A stretch of 64,000 nt of DNA. It comes from Notospermus geniculatus. Its lineage: Eukaryota; Nemertea; Pilidiophora; Heteronemertea; Lineidae. The notes under the pieces were generated by a model. It searched no databases, was not told the origin of the DNA, and was given only the letters and a program-made list of their open reading frames with translations. A program made the translations under genes and the position numbers. This document shows, in pieces, positions 34,781 to 48,900 of the stretch (its first letter is position 1; every line of letters begins with the position of its first letter). The stretch covers positions 414,933 through 478,932 of the forward strand of contig NMRB01000062.1 in the NCBI GenBank assembly GCA_002633025.1. The letters run 5' to 3'.

Positions 34781-37700
34781 ACGAAACGGTGACTTCCTCA
34801 TCCGCCGATCATGTTCTACATTCATTTCTGGTCGACCTGTAAATTTTGTGTGAACTAATTTTTGACATGATGTACTTCCCATGAGTTGCATCCTCCGACA
34901 GCAGGTGTTTGTACCTCGCTCCACTTCATCCACTCGCACACCCTTTGTGTTGATGTGCGAGTGAATAGATTGAAGAGGAGTGAGACCAAAGCCCTGCTAT
35001 CGTGATGGGAGGATGAGTTGTTGCCTTCGATAGAAAAACCCTACGAAAGTCGTGACTTCCCGCCAACACAAGCCCCATGATCCACGAGCTGAAAGTATTC
35101 ATTGATGAAGAGATATGTATTTATAAGCTATAGCATGAAATCGTTGTCGGAGTACTAGGCCTAGGTGAGTTATTTGGGAACGAGCTACCTTGAATCTGTA
35201 ACGGGAGAAGCCGGTAGGTTTTGCAGTCGTCTGCTGCAGTACGAGCTCATGTCTGTTTACAACTCAATGGATGTTCTTCAAACGTTCTACAGAGGTTTTC
35301 AATCAAATCGAGGTAAATATGACATGTATTGATAAACCACTATTCTTGTTTTATCGCTTGGACCCCAACAGGGACGTAGCGAGCTTTTTGTCGTGGGACC
35401 GGGGAGGGGGCATTTGATTCTCTTAGCAAAACTGCACCTTTTGCCATTTTCGACCAAAATCTCCATGAAAGACACGTTTTTTCGATGATGTCTGGGGACC
35501 TATGCTCGCTATTGCCATGCCCATCAGTCCTTACGTTGCTAGCCCCGGCGCTTGCCTCACTCATTTCCCGCACCTGCGACCGTCGTCCTGTTTCTCTCCA
35601 TTCACCTTTCCTGTCCGTTGCTCCTTTCTCCGCCGTGCTGCGATGCGTCCTCCTCCACGTGAGACATTTCCCGCGCAAGTTAGGGGAGAAACATCTTAAA
35701 ATATCAAGGCTTAGCCCTTCGGCGAGAGTAGGAGTGATAGGAACGCTTGTCGGGGCAAGATGGAGGAGAAAGGGCAATGCAAAAGCGTCGTCGGTCCACA
35801 CTTTCCTCGGGGTGACTACATTTCCGTCGGTCTGTCATCTGGACATGGCAGGCGCCATTTTCTTGTTGACACAACACGTTTCTTCGGGATGTGCCACCGG
35901 TTCGACAACTTGATTGAGAGTCCATCTGCCCTGCTTCCAGAAAATTGGCCATCAGATGTGATCGTTCATGGATACCCAGGGTTTCGAGTTCATAAACCCG
36001 CCGGAAGATGAGGCGTGGATGGAAATGGCGGGATTTAGTTTCATGAGAAACTTACGATGGCGCCACCATAGCACGTCTTATCGCAGACGCGCCCGCCCGC
36101 CCATTCATTGACCGAATTCCCACCAAACAGGTCAATGGGTGCTGACTCATATTGAGGTTGCTTCTCGGATGAATACCTGGAAAAGGTGGTAAAATGTCCT
36201 CCAGTCTCACCGGACAATGTTGGCGCAGCCCTTAGGGTGACCACGACTGTTGGAATTAACAGTTTAGGGGCTTGTGTCTGCCACGAAGGTCGAAGTCGAG
36301 CATTTTGTCGTTAAGGAAACTCCAACTCCACGACAGACCCGCGGTGGGAAAAGACAGTACCCCATTTCAAACGTCGAACAACAGGAGTGCGCCTTTTCGT
36401 CAATATAAATTGCGATGGATCAACGGGCTCACAACATTGGTATACTGCAAGGCTTGCTAGTACTATATTCTGAGATTTGAGGGCGACACCTCCACTCACA
36501 TCATGCAGGATGTCCTTGATAACCCCGTCCACAAGAAATTCAGACCTGTTAGGATCACTTGACATTGAACATGATATGGTCCTCAACACCAAAGGGATGG
36601 ATCAACTAAAGGTCAGGGTCCCTAATGCATGCGGGGCGTTTTATTAAAGATGTTCCCTTTTATGGATGACAATAGCAACCACCAATACCTCCGGGGTATT
36701 TTGTCTGAACCTGACCCGGTGCTAACGGCAAAAGGACGAATGCGTGTTTATCAGTTTTGAGTCAAGACGCCCCAATTTTACACTTCGAATATACATGTAT
36801 TATGTATTTCATTTCACAGATGTGCAATAAAAATGAATCAAAGATTTTCATGTGCACATCGTCATGTCTCAAGTGTTGGGAGGCGGAGCCAAGGATGTTG
36901 CACCTCGGGACTGGGGCCAAGGGAGGACACTGGCCAAACATTTTCCGTCGAACAAAAATATCCAGTTTCGACCTTTTGGCATCCTTGTTTTGACATACAT
37001 GTAGATACATTTTTGGACGTTTCTCTCCGAACTCTCTGTACTGACAACCTCGCCCCCATTTTTTTTGCCTTGGGAACGAGTGAAAGAGTGAATGGAGAAT
37101 ACCGGTATTGAATATTATTATAAATGGACGATTGACGTCACGAGCACTAATTTGCATTAGACGCGCGGGAAGAGACGCGGGTAGAATAACAAACACGAAG
37201 ACTGCGAGCAGTTGCAGCTCGTGAGCTGAGAAACAAAAAACAACAACAACACAGGACACTAACCAATTCAGCAACCGATTTTCTCGTGTGTGCCCGCCTC
37301 TTACTCTTGTGAATACCGTTCTCCTCCTCCATGATTCTCCATCGATCCATCCACGTGTAAACCCACTAAGACAGGATAACATAGACATAGGATTGGCTGG
37401 CGACCAAGAGGGACCATTTCTGTCTCCGAGGATTCGGATTCTTAAATATTCTGCTAAATGGTACATTTTATTCGTCATTTGGAATACTGTATAAAGGAAT
37501 AATATTTTGCTGCATATTTTGTACAAGAAAACAGAGAGGTAAGGAGTTGAATAATCAGATCGGTTGTACTCTATGTCGATTGATATAAATTAGGTCGGCA
37601 GCGGCAATGCGTCGGTGTTTTGATTAATGTGTTGTCTGCTTTGTTCGTGTGACCTTTATGCTCGACAAGGAGAAAGAATTTAGCGCCAATACAGAGTAGG

Positions 37701-37969
37701 GAGTCAAAATGCTTGGAAAAGCCAGGAATCCCCTAAAATCGATGAATGAAGCTGCTATGGTATAGATTTTTCCGACGTCCATCATGGCCATGACTGAACG
37801 TCTGTGAATCTGAGCGCCGACCAGACGATGCATCCATGCTCTGTTTACATCAACCACGTGGCATATTTTCCATATTATAGAAAATGGGGAGAGACGAGAG
37901 CTTGGCAATAGGCCTGTACCTCTGAATGGAGATATTGTCGTCCACTCATCTCAAATCAGGTTTGTCCAA

Positions 37970-38223
37970 NNNNNNNNNNNNNNNNNNNNNNNNNNNNNNN
38001 NNNNNNNNNNNNNNNNNNNNNNNNNNNNNNNNNNNNNNNNNNNNNNNNNNNNNNNNNNNNNNNNNNNNNNNNNNNNNNNNNNNNNNNNNNNNNNNNNNNN
38101 NNNNNNNNNNNNNNNNNNNNNNNNNNNNNNNNNNNNNNNNNNNNNNNNNNNNNNNNNNNNNNNNNNNNNNNNNNNNNNNNNNNNNNNNNNNNNNNNNNNN
38201 NNNNNNNNNNNNNNNNNNNNNNN
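37970..38223. other. Assembly gap (254 N)
   Basis: Run of N at the left edge of the copy B-specific insert. The left end of the foldback element probably continues into it. Confidence 0.99.
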
Positions 38224-39990
38224 GGCTATATTGGAATCCAAGATGGCCGCCAATGCACTTTTAAGTTCTTGAAAACATAAAGCGGCTGTCACAAAATTCC
38301 AATGATTAAAATCAGTGAAATTTTGTGGCAGCCACATGATGTTACCTCACTTCAAATGCTTCTTGTCTTGCTGCCATTTGTTACATTAGTGAATGTAACC
38401 ATGTCCAAATGAATGGGCATACAATACAAAGTGACAAGTGCACACATGTTTTAGCGGTAGGTTTGAAATGGCATCTGAGCAACAATTGCCTGACAGGGAT
38501 TTACGTAAAACCCATTCCCCTCGTAATGCCCGTTCATCACTTGAATTTAAACCACACTGACAACTGCTCAAGCCTTGTGTTAATACATGTATGTGGAATG
38601 TCAATATTTCAAGAGGGCAATATGATGGACATTCATTTTACACATGACTTTCTTTTTCAGGGGAACCCTCTTATCTCTGAAACTGATAATAAGCAAGAAG
38701 TCAATCTCCAGAATTCACGAATCTTCGACCCCAAGCAGGGTCTTTTTCAAGTGGAACTTTACATGGTATCATTATGTTTCGTCGCATACAGTCGAACTGT
38801 TTTGTCCATCCTGAATGAGGATGAACTGTGAAGTCCACTATCACCAGGCTCCTTGCAAAGTTATCTCCCGATTTTGATGGGACTTGCACTATCATCTTCA
38901 TCGTTCTCGGGTTTACTAAGTCTGTGTATAAGGCGAGTCAGTTTAGTCACTGAAACGATTCTTGCAATTGACATGCCACATTGCATTATTTTTTCGTAAT
39001 GTTTCTGCAATTCCATTACCATCGTTCAGCAGTTCTGGCTTAACATTCAAAGGGACCTCCCCAAGTTCATGGAATTTGTTAATAGTTTTGGCCAAGGATT
39101 CATAACCAGCCCCAGCCGATTCTCCGCGCCCCTGCCATGGTCTCACAAGCATTTCAGATGTCGTTCTTTGACAGAGGACACAGTGACCTCAGTCTATGGG
39201 CGGCCTTTCAACTAGTATAGTATAGCCCAGGCGTGGCAAGTTTAAACTGTTTTGACATCTCAGTGTCAGAGACAAGAGGGTTCCCCTGAAAAAGAAAGTC
39301 ATGTGTAAAATGAATGTCCATCATATTGCCCTCTTGAAATATTGACATTCCACATATTAACATAAGGCTTGAGCAGTTGTCAGTGTGGTTTAAATTCAAG
39401 TGATGAACGGGCATTACGAGGGGCATGGGTTTTACGTAAATCCCTGCCAGACAATTGTTGCTCAGACGCCATTTCCAACCTACCGCTAAAACATGTGTGC
39501 ACTTGTCACTTAAAGTACATGTATTGTATACCCATTCGTTTGACATGGTTACAATTTTACATTCACTAATGTAACAAATGGCAGCAGAGATGTTCCACAT
39601 AAACCACCAAAAACATTTTAAAATCAGAAAATCTTTGGAATAAGGAATCAACAAGTGCTATAACTGCATTTCAGCATATTTCCAGAACGAATGACAAGTA
39701 CAGCTATAGAACAGGCTTGAATATATACATGCAGAACTTACATTTGTACATGAAACAAAACCAAAATATGACAACCAAAATATGACAACTACCAATATGA
39801 TTCTGGTTCCTGCTGGCATTTCATTGGCTCTGAAATATCAGAAGACAAGAAGCATTTGAAGTGAGGCAACAATATCATGTGGCTGCCACAAAATTTCACT
39901 GATTTTAATCATTGGAATTTTGTGACAGCCGCTTTATGCTTTCAAGAACTTACAAGTGCATTGGCGGCCATCTTGGATTCCAATATGGCC
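38224..39990. mobile_element. Long inverted-repeat element, copy B only
   Basis: The left arm (38,224 to about 38,686) is the reverse complement of the right arm (about 39,263-39,990). Shared marks include aaatttcactgattttaatc, the word cggtaggttt near 38,455 and gggttttacgtaaatccctg, in opposite orientations. The right arm has about 240 bp (39,598-39,838) not in the left arm. The spacer 38,690-39,260 contains a piece resembling the palindrome at 60,408-60,603. Arms ending in gccatcttggattcc lead into a tandem array. Frames on either strand show no transposase motif, so this is a non-autonomous foldback element. Confidence 0.8.
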
Positions 39991-40500
39991 GCTGTCTTCG
40001 ATCAAAATTTTACATGCACAATTGAATTCGTATTGGACGTAAAAACATAGGTGTGGAGGCAAAATTCATCAATTCGTCAAACTAGACCTCAAGATATTAA
40101 CGACTTTAGCCGAAATGGCAGCCATCTTGGATTCCAATATGGCCGCTCTTTTGGATCAAAATTTTACACGCACCATTGAATTCCTTGTGTGTAAAAACAT
40201 AGGTGTGGAGGCAAAATTCATCCAAATCGTCCAGTTGGGCCTCAAGATATTAACGACTTTAGCCGAAATGGCAGCCATCTTGGATTCCAATATGGCCGCT
40301 CTTTTGGATCAAAATTTTACACGCACCATTGAATTCCTTGGACGTAAAAACATAGGTGTGCAGGCAAAATTCGTCCAATTCATCAAGATATTAAAGATTT
40401 TTGCCGAAAATGGCGGCCATCTTGGATTCCAATATGGCGGATGCCAAAAATCAATTTTCTGCGTGCACCATTGAACTCGCAGTACTCGAAAACATGGGTA
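39967..40500 (+). repeat. Tandem array of about 150-bp units
   Basis: Units beginning gccatcttggattccaat start at 39,967, 40,121, 40,274 and 40,416, a period of 142-154 bp. They share tgaattc, aaaaacataggtgtg and caagatattaacgac. The same word ends the neighbouring foldback arm, so array and foldback may form one element. 40,500-41,030 is diverged or unrelated sequence before copy B resumes near 41,040. Confidence 0.85.
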
Positions 40501-42980
40501 TAGAAGCTGGAATAACATTTTTATCTCCAGTACATTCTCAGATATCGCGTGTTTTAGATCCTGAGGGCAGCCATTTTTAAATTCAAGATGGCGGCTACCA
40601 GGGGGCCTGATTTTTTGGGGTCTCGTTAGAAAATGACTTGTATGGACCTAAAGAACACCCATGCAAAATTTGACACTTTCCCCAAAAAGTGAACGATTGT
40701 ACCCCTTAGCCGCTTGACTATAACACTTTTTCTTTTAAGGCCTATTTCTTCCTTATAACAGGATGTATTTATAACCTGCTTGGTATTTTGAATATTTGAT
40801 ATCAATGGTTACTAGTGAAGCAGGAGAGTTTTTCTGATCATGTCATTTTTTACTTTTATGCACCAAAAACGTTTTTGTCAATTTTTTTGTACGTCAATTC
40901 GTATAATTGGGTGCCCTTTGGTACAAAGGTGGCCGATATCAATGTCAATCTATATGAGGAAACTCAGCCCTTCCCAGCGTATACTCAAGGAAATATGAGC
41001 TCTGTTACAACCTACCCCTGTTACAACTAGCCCCGGTCTCCCCTACTCGGGAACCTCCCTGATGAGACAACGCAGCTTGAGCGACGGAAAATTTGACACA
41101 AGCCTATAGACAGTAGTGCTAGGTACCAAATTTCGAATTTATTTACGGATGGCCTACGCACGTGTACCATACTATTATCCCCCTCTCGACGTGAACCCAG
41201 ACAAAACCAGCCACTGAAAAGCAGCACAGACGTGCATTCTCTCTCCGTGAGTCGCCGGTGAGTCATGATATCACTGGACAGAATCCCCGCTTCGGGAGAT
41301 TCACTCTTTGGTGACCAGTTAAAAAGATACAATAATGAATTCGATCGCCTAGAGCTAGAAATGGCACTACTACTAGGACGCAAACAGTTAAATCCATTTG
41401 GGTACCGATCGCGTAACCGGTGTAATAGAATCTAATGCCCCCGATTGGATGTCCCCCAACAATACATTTACGGATTAAGCGCAGCACACAACTGGACTCC
41501 AGAGAGACCAAGACCCTTAATCCCGTGACAAATACACGTTGACATCAGGAAGACGGGGGCATTATATTCTATCACACTTGTACTGTGAAGACCATGAAGT
41601 TTCGAATTTAGATTTCAAAGGATAAAAATAGAAACACCAAACGCATTTTGACCCCTTCGCATCGTGACCCCAGTAGATGACACAAAAGCCGAGGATATTT
41701 GAGGTGCGCTCCCCACCCACCGTTCACATGACAAAGTGCCAATGGAATTTCCCCTCCCCACTGTTTGATATCGTCACCGGATGCTTCAGCAGCCGTTCCG
41801 GGCATGAGCGGCTGCTGAATTTATTGTCTGCGCAAACAATGCGGTGCATGGATGCGTTGGTTACAAAAAAGCAGGGTATTTCATGGAAATTCGTCCACTT
41901 TAGGCCTACTCACTCATTGTCCTGTGTTGGCCTCTCAGACATTCATCGCATAACCTCGGATATAAGATAGCTTTCCTTCGTCTTTCCCATGTTGACATGG
42001 ACATGAATATGGCTACTACCTGAGTTGGTCATCCCCATGATTTCATTTCTTTTTTCATTACCTAACCGCTGAACACTTACCGGTAGCCTCCGAAGAGGGC
42101 CTTGGACCTTTGCGTCGCAGCTTGATTGCCTAATTGACACTGATTGACCCACGATGATTGGCCGAAACGCGTCACGTGACGTCTAGGATTTCCCCGCGTC
42201 TTGACCTTGACATCGAGTTCAGGTCGCGGGAGAATCAAACGGGGCCAAGACATGCACGAGGTTCATTCCAGTCCAGGTTTCTCTAAACTTTAAGGAAACT
42301 TTAATGGGCCTAAATATAAAATGTACGATGTCAACATCAAGTGACAACACAAGATCAAAGAAACGCATATTGTGAATGTTTTCGTCAATGCCACACCCAC
42401 AGGATCTGCTGAATTTTTACCGTCGCGATGCGAATGTGCTGATGGCAAGTGATGCGCTAGCGGGCGTGCCGGTGCACATGACATGCATGATGCAGTGTAG
42501 AGTGTAGGCCTAGCATGCTGTCATTGACATGAGTAGGCCTGTCAGTCGTGAGTGCCATTCCTGCACGATTGATTCGGCAGTCAACTCAAGATCATCGACG
42601 CACTTAGCACTAGACCCAAGCATTCCTTCGTCGACATGGGATGGGGCAAGGAGCCCCCCCCCCCCGTCATGCCCGTGGCGTGTGGGCGGCCTGGCCTTTT
42701 TGGCTTCCGAGGGCAAGCCCGTCCCGTCCGTCGCCGGCACCGGCTTCAGCTTCACGCATCTATCTTCGTAGCCTACCTACTGTCTTCGCTTCCCTACCAT
42801 CTGGTGACAAAACCAAGAAGATGCAGAACACGCGATGTTGTGATTCGAATTCGTTCAAACAATCTGATCACCATGCACGAGATGGCTATTATGGCATATA
42901 GGCCTACCTACGCCTGCCTGGCAATCAAAGCCAGTGTGACTCCCAAAGAACTGAACCGTCCTTTGATTTTCCAGAAAAAG

Positions 42981-45900
42981 ATGTCGAAGAAGATAAGCAA
43001 ACTGGGTCTACCCTTCTGGAGGAAAAATGAACCGAAAACGAACGAAGTTGATACCAGTGCAGTCAACAGCAGGACCAAACTTTACGTGGTTAATGGCAGG
43101 GTTGATTCAGGTCTGGACGATGACGGGCTTGAGGATGGAGCCCGGCCTGAAACCCAGGCCTGCATTCCAAATGGTACAAAACTCTCCCCCTCGGATGATG
43201 AAGCCGCCTCGGATGAATCCTTAGTTATCGAAGTCGAACATTGGGACAATCATCTTGAGTATTTCTTCTCCTTGTTGGGGAATTCCGTTGGACTGGGAAA
43301 TGTGTGGAGATTTCCATATATTTGTATGCGGAACGGTGGGGGTAAGTCCAGTCTATCAAACAGCGGAAATTAAAGCGGTTTGATGATCTGCCTCTCATGA
43401 ATATTGAATCGTGTGTTGACTTCCCTTTGGTTCAGCCATAAAAGAAAGTCAACGTTTTCCAGTCGTCGTGTCAAGAAACGACGGCAGGTGTTAAGGTTGT
43501 GTATCGAACCCACTAGTAGGCTTTCGAGGCGTGACAGGCGACTGACCAGGGCAAAAGCTTTAGGCCAGGCTGTCTGCGAAAAAACGAATACAAAGATGAA
43601 GGTACCATCAAATTCAAATCACATTCACTGGCGCCAACGTTTCCGCTGCGCCACTGTGACAGATGTTGTCTTAACGACGTATCACTAACATTATCATCTT
43701 CCCTGTCCAGTCAGAAATAGGATAAATATGATACAACATGATTCTAGACTATACTTGTCTACCATTAAGAAATGTTACATTACAGAACAGAGTAGCTTTG
43801 GGATGGTGCTTGGATGGATGGTTCATTATATGATACTTTCACAATATTGATGTTGCGGGGTCAATCATGTCGGGTAGGGTCTATTGTGACGTCAGGCCAG
43901 ACGGACCGCCAGCTGCGCCAACATCATCACCCTGACATTGTACCTTGTCTGCAGTACTGTGTCGTTAAAAGTACTTTCCAGAGGTGACTAATAATGTCAC
44001 CTATTCTCAGAAACGGGAGAACTGAATCTCCCCTTTGAATATCTTCACCGAATTCATCAGTGAATAGATGGGTGTCTCGGGCTGGGGGTAGCAATAGCTT
44101 TGTCCGTATGGCGGTCAAGTGTATTTGACCAAAATAGATACAGCCTATTAGACCGTCGTGGAGGATGGGCTGTGGATATGACCGACACACTAGGGGTGAG
44201 GGTGAAAAGGAGGGAACACGCAGGGGTTACTTTAGGACTCCGCGCCGGTCAACATCCAAGTAGGGGCCTACCAACCGCGCTCGACGACTTCTGCCATAAC
44301 CACAAGGCCGTGAAGGAAGTCTTCCATGGCCGGCGGTTAAGCAGTGCCTTTAGATTGTAGTTGCACAGGCTTCATCCAAAACTTATAAAAAATGTAAGCC
44401 TATATTTTATCTACTGGCATCAAACCTGGCTCTCGGCCTGAAGCAGGGTGTGGGGGGCCTACTAACTAATAAAAAAATAATTTGGTTCCTTGTGAGCAAA
44501 TATGTGAAAATATACATGTAAATGTGTAATAATAATGATAACCACCCCAGTGGTATCTGTTGTGCTGCCTCAAGTTTCCTCCCTCAAAATTTTACGATCG
44601 GTTAAATTTCAGGTGCTTTCTTGATTCCATACTTCTTTGCCCTCTCCATGGTCGGAGTACCGCTGTACTTCCTCGAGGTGGCTATCGGCCAGTTCTCGGG
44701 ACTGAGAGTCACACAAGCGTGGAGTTTCTGCCCTTTGTTTGAAGGTAAGTCATCGGGTCAGGTTGACTGTTCTTGTGGGCATGATAGCGTAGGAAATGGC
44801 ACAGGACATTGTTAAAAATTCAATGTCAATATTAAATTGAAGTCATAAAGTAGAGGAATTCTATATTGGAGTGTAACATGTGTAAAGACCGTTCATCCAT
44901 CCTTCTCTGGGTCAATGAGTGAGTAAAGATATCGCACCGAAATCTCTTTGCTCTGAATAAACAGAAGAAATGAAAGCCATGTTTGGTCACCATTGACTGA
45001 AGGCATTGGCACAGCATTGGCATTGAAGGATGCGTAGGTTCAGGAAATTATCAAAAAAATATGCGTTATCGCTGTAGCATCTATCAGCGTTTCTTTTGTG
45101 AATTTTGCCCTTAGGCTTCCTTGACATAGAAGTACATGTATACGGTATACGAAAACGCCGGTTAACAATGGCTTCACAGTCGTGAATCCATTTGAAGCCT
45201 TTGTAAAGGAAGCCTGATTGTACAGTCCCATTGAACATCATGGTCTCTGGCTGTCTGTTGCCACGCCCTTCCAAATGTAAAGAAGAAAACTCAGAAAAAC
45301 AGGGAACATTGGCAGATGTTACACCCCGGTACCAAAAATTCATATGTTGAGCTGAGTGTTACTTGATGCAAGTAAGGCGTTCGACCACGTGCAGCATTTT
45401 CGGTTAACTTAAGTTCTTACTATCTATGTCTGTTTTATATCTGTATTGACATCTTTTGTCAATCATATCTTTAAACACATTCATCTTTCGTGTTCCTGCT
45501 CAGACAGATATGTGATCTATAATCTTCACGATTGAATACCGCAATGATAAAAACTATTCGAAAATATAAATTGCATTTTGCCTTACAGCAAAATGTCTGG
45601 AGAGTGTGAAATAAAAATACAGTATCGATCTCCTCTCAATAGGTATATAGAAATATGTGTCACATGGGCAGCAGACAAGAAAATACCTCTTGTTAATGAT
45701 AAACCAGAAGCAGTAATCTCATTGTGTGAAATAATAGCAATTCACACCATGGTAAAAAAGAAAAATACAAAAATAGTGAATAGTTCACGAGTACTTTTAT
45801 TCCAATGTTTAGTTCAAGTGTACTTTAAAGAGTGTTTTGTTTTGGATCTCTCACAGCGGTTACTCCTGAATCATTAGCAGACGTCAGCCTATAGATGATC

Positions 45901-48900
45901 AATTTTTTTTCCAATGATTAGGTCTACTAGCTGTGATGGGTTACTACAAGATAATTCAGAAAATTCCTGTCCCTTTCATGTCTGTCAACACCTTCCCATC
46001 AAAGGCAAAACGGAGACCATCCAGGAACACCCTGGTGTTCGGACTCATCGTCTGTACTCTTGAAGTTAGCTAGTGCGACTGACGAAAACCAACGGGATCT
46101 CGGCATGAATGAAGACATACTCCTGATTTGGTCGCATCTATAGCCCTCGTTACACTACCTAAAAAACCCGTGTCGAACCCGGGTTTTTTCTGTCCACACC
46201 TGTTAAAACGCGGTGTATTAATCCCCTCCGAGCTCGAACGGTTTTTGGAGGGCTTTATTTAGGTCCCCGTCACAAAATTTGTGTAGTGTTGACGGGCACC
46301 GGGCCTCAGGAGGGATTTTTCACAGCCGGACTAGACCCGAGTGTCAAAAAACCCCCGGGGATTTCTATGTAGTCTAACCACGGCTTATAGTCTTTTTCTA
46401 TTGACATCGTCTAAGGCCATGTTCTTATCGTATTTCGCTGCAGGAATCGGTTGGGCCATGGTCGTCGTGTGCTTCGTCTTCTCCGTGTATTACTCCCATT
46501 GTATTACATGGATCATTTACTACTTCGGCGTATCCTTCTTCCCCGAACTTCCCTGGGCCAGCTGCAACAACACGTGGAACACACCAAACTGTGGAACGAC
46601 CAACAACACGGGCTTCAATATGAGCCTCACGCAGAATGATACGATAGACCTGAAGCCACCCTTCCTGATGGACGATCCTGAGTACCGAGATCAGCCCGCT
46701 CTACACATGACCCGCAACGAGTCTATGGCCTTCCAGAAACTTATGTCACCCGCTGAAGAATTCTGGCAGTAAGTTTGTATTGAGACATGGGGGAAGGGTT
46801 GCAACGATCATCCTACCAGGTTGCCAGTGATCGTCGTACCGGGTTGCCAACGATCATCGTACAAGGTTGCCAACGATCACCGCATTAGGTTGCCAGCGAC
46901 CATCGTACCAGGTTGCCAGCGATCATCGTACCAGGTTGCCAGCGATCATCGTACCAGGTTGCCAGCGATCATCGTACCAGGTTGTCTTTTTCTTGAGCAA
47001 ATTTGCGAAAAAATTCCGACATAGCAGACGTCTAACATACAACGATACTTATAATAGATTTTTATTCTTGGTGATGCCAATTATACAATTATACAGTCAT
47101 TTTTCTTGCCCCAGATACTTTTTGTCGTTGTTTTTGTTTATCTAATTATCATAACTATTGCGGCTTGGCAGCCCAGTGCCTCACTCAAGCAGACTACATA
47201 AATACACGAAATTTTTACGGGCTTAAAATAACGGAAGACAAACGTTGGTGGCAAAATGCCAAAGGAACACTGCCAAATTTAAGAGCTGTTTTGGCATTAC
47301 CCATAGGTGAACGTTCAAATCCCTCCCTGGATGTAACCTTAGCGTCTGGTTCACCTTCGCACGACACGCTGAAAGTGACATTGACGTCAGACGCTCGAAA
47401 TAACGAAAAGGTACCGATATTCAAAGCAACTCGGATAAGAATAGGTTCGAACACGAACTCAAAACGTGTGTTTTGTTTCTGTTTTCGCAGGAGAAAAACA
47501 ACTGCACCACTTAAGAAATAAATAGACGGTTGGGTGATATTTTGGTCTTCAATCAGCGCTCCTGTCTGATCCCTGCTGGTCGTGTAAATGTCATGATTGT
47601 ATTGCAGATATCATGTTTTAGAGCTGACTGATGATGTTGGTACCATGGGTGGATTGCGTTGGCAACTCGTCATCTGTCACTTCGCCGCTTGGATCTTTGT
47701 TTACTGCTGTTTAATCAAGGGGATTAAATCAATGGGAAAGGTGAGCAGACGACATGATCGCCACTCTCTATAAAGTGGTAAATTTAAATTTAATTTAAAG
47801 CTTTTCCAACTGAGGAATTGGTAAACAGTAGTACAACAAGAGGTCCATGGGCCTGGCTCTCAGCTGATATCCTAGACCTGATATTCTGGGCCTAGGTTTT
47901 AAGGGGTACTGTTACAGTAAGGATACGGTAGTGGGTGATGTCAAATTTTATGCACCAAATGTGCATGGTTAGATGGAAGAGGTTTGTTAATCACGATGAG
48001 GATTACATGTAGCAGAGCGATTTTGAATGATTACGAAAGCAGTGTATTTACAACCGATTCATTCACATACTGGCCGATATGTCACAGTCAATCAAGCATT
48101 ATTATGCGGTTATCAAATACATGTATTGTAACAGATTCGACTGTTTCAGTTAATCAAGGATGGATTTGATAGAATGTTATTAAACCATTAGTTACTTAAT
48201 CTTTAATTTCCGCCCGTATTGCCATTGTTCTAATTACACGTACATTTCGCATTCATTTACTTTCGTAACTAAAGAATCGGTGCCTCCAAATGGATTTTTT
48301 TGCCATTTCCATCACGTCAATAACTGGGCGCTGTGTCAACGCCACTTGATTATAGTTAAAAATGGTACGGTACGGCTTCTACTATCTCATGTCAAAAAAG
48401 TAAAGAATCAACCACCGATCGGTAATCATGTTCAATTGGCCAACTTTTCTTACCCTTTTGAGCTTATCATGGGAATCTCCTGCCAGGAATGACCTTAATT
48501 CATCTACCTCCAGCTCTGAGCAGAGAGTATCTTTTGTTGAAGTTCTCTGGAAATCTTGGAAATGAATTGGAAAAATTTGAAGAAACATTCTTCAGGTAGT
48601 TGATAGAAACAATCTTTCTTCAAATATTCTTCAATCAGTACTGTATATAGGAGGTGAGAAAACTTGGGCGGAAGATACCGTCTGCTTGACTCTGGGAACC
48701 GATGAGTTAAAACTTCTTTAGGACACCATGTGACCTACAAACGAGACGATACCAGTATGAGGATGTATCATTGACATTTTCTCCACCAACAAAAATGCCT
48801 TTTTTACTCACATCAAGGGATTCACTGTAACTCGATTATATTGTCTCGGAGCCTGGACAGCCGATTGCCATGGAAACCACACACGTTGACATTTACAGGG

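Larger units (their letters stand above)
34029..48770 (+). repeat. Segmental copy B (pairs with 20,533-32,058)
   Basis: Second, slightly diverged version of copy A. Extra material relative to A: a foldback and tandem-repeat insert with a gap at about 37,970-41,030, about 380 bp at 44,985-45,365, and a MITE at 46,143-46,384. Missing relative to A: one MITE and one 106-bp repeat unit. The right edge at 48,770 flows into unique sequence carrying SLC6 exons 5-13. Confidence 0.9.

Noticed and set aside
36762-37526. 254-codon minus frame in copy B
   Set aside because: The matching region of copy A (23.2-24.0 kb) is broken into separate frames by small indels, and no domain is recognisable.
40115-40474. 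119-codon frame with repeated MAAILDSNMAALLDQ
   Set aside because: It is the 150-bp tandem array read in frame.
42636-42980. Upstream extension of the SLC6 start in copy B
   Set aside because: A 3' splice site lies just before ATG 42,981, and in copy A a one-base difference puts the upstream sequence out of frame.
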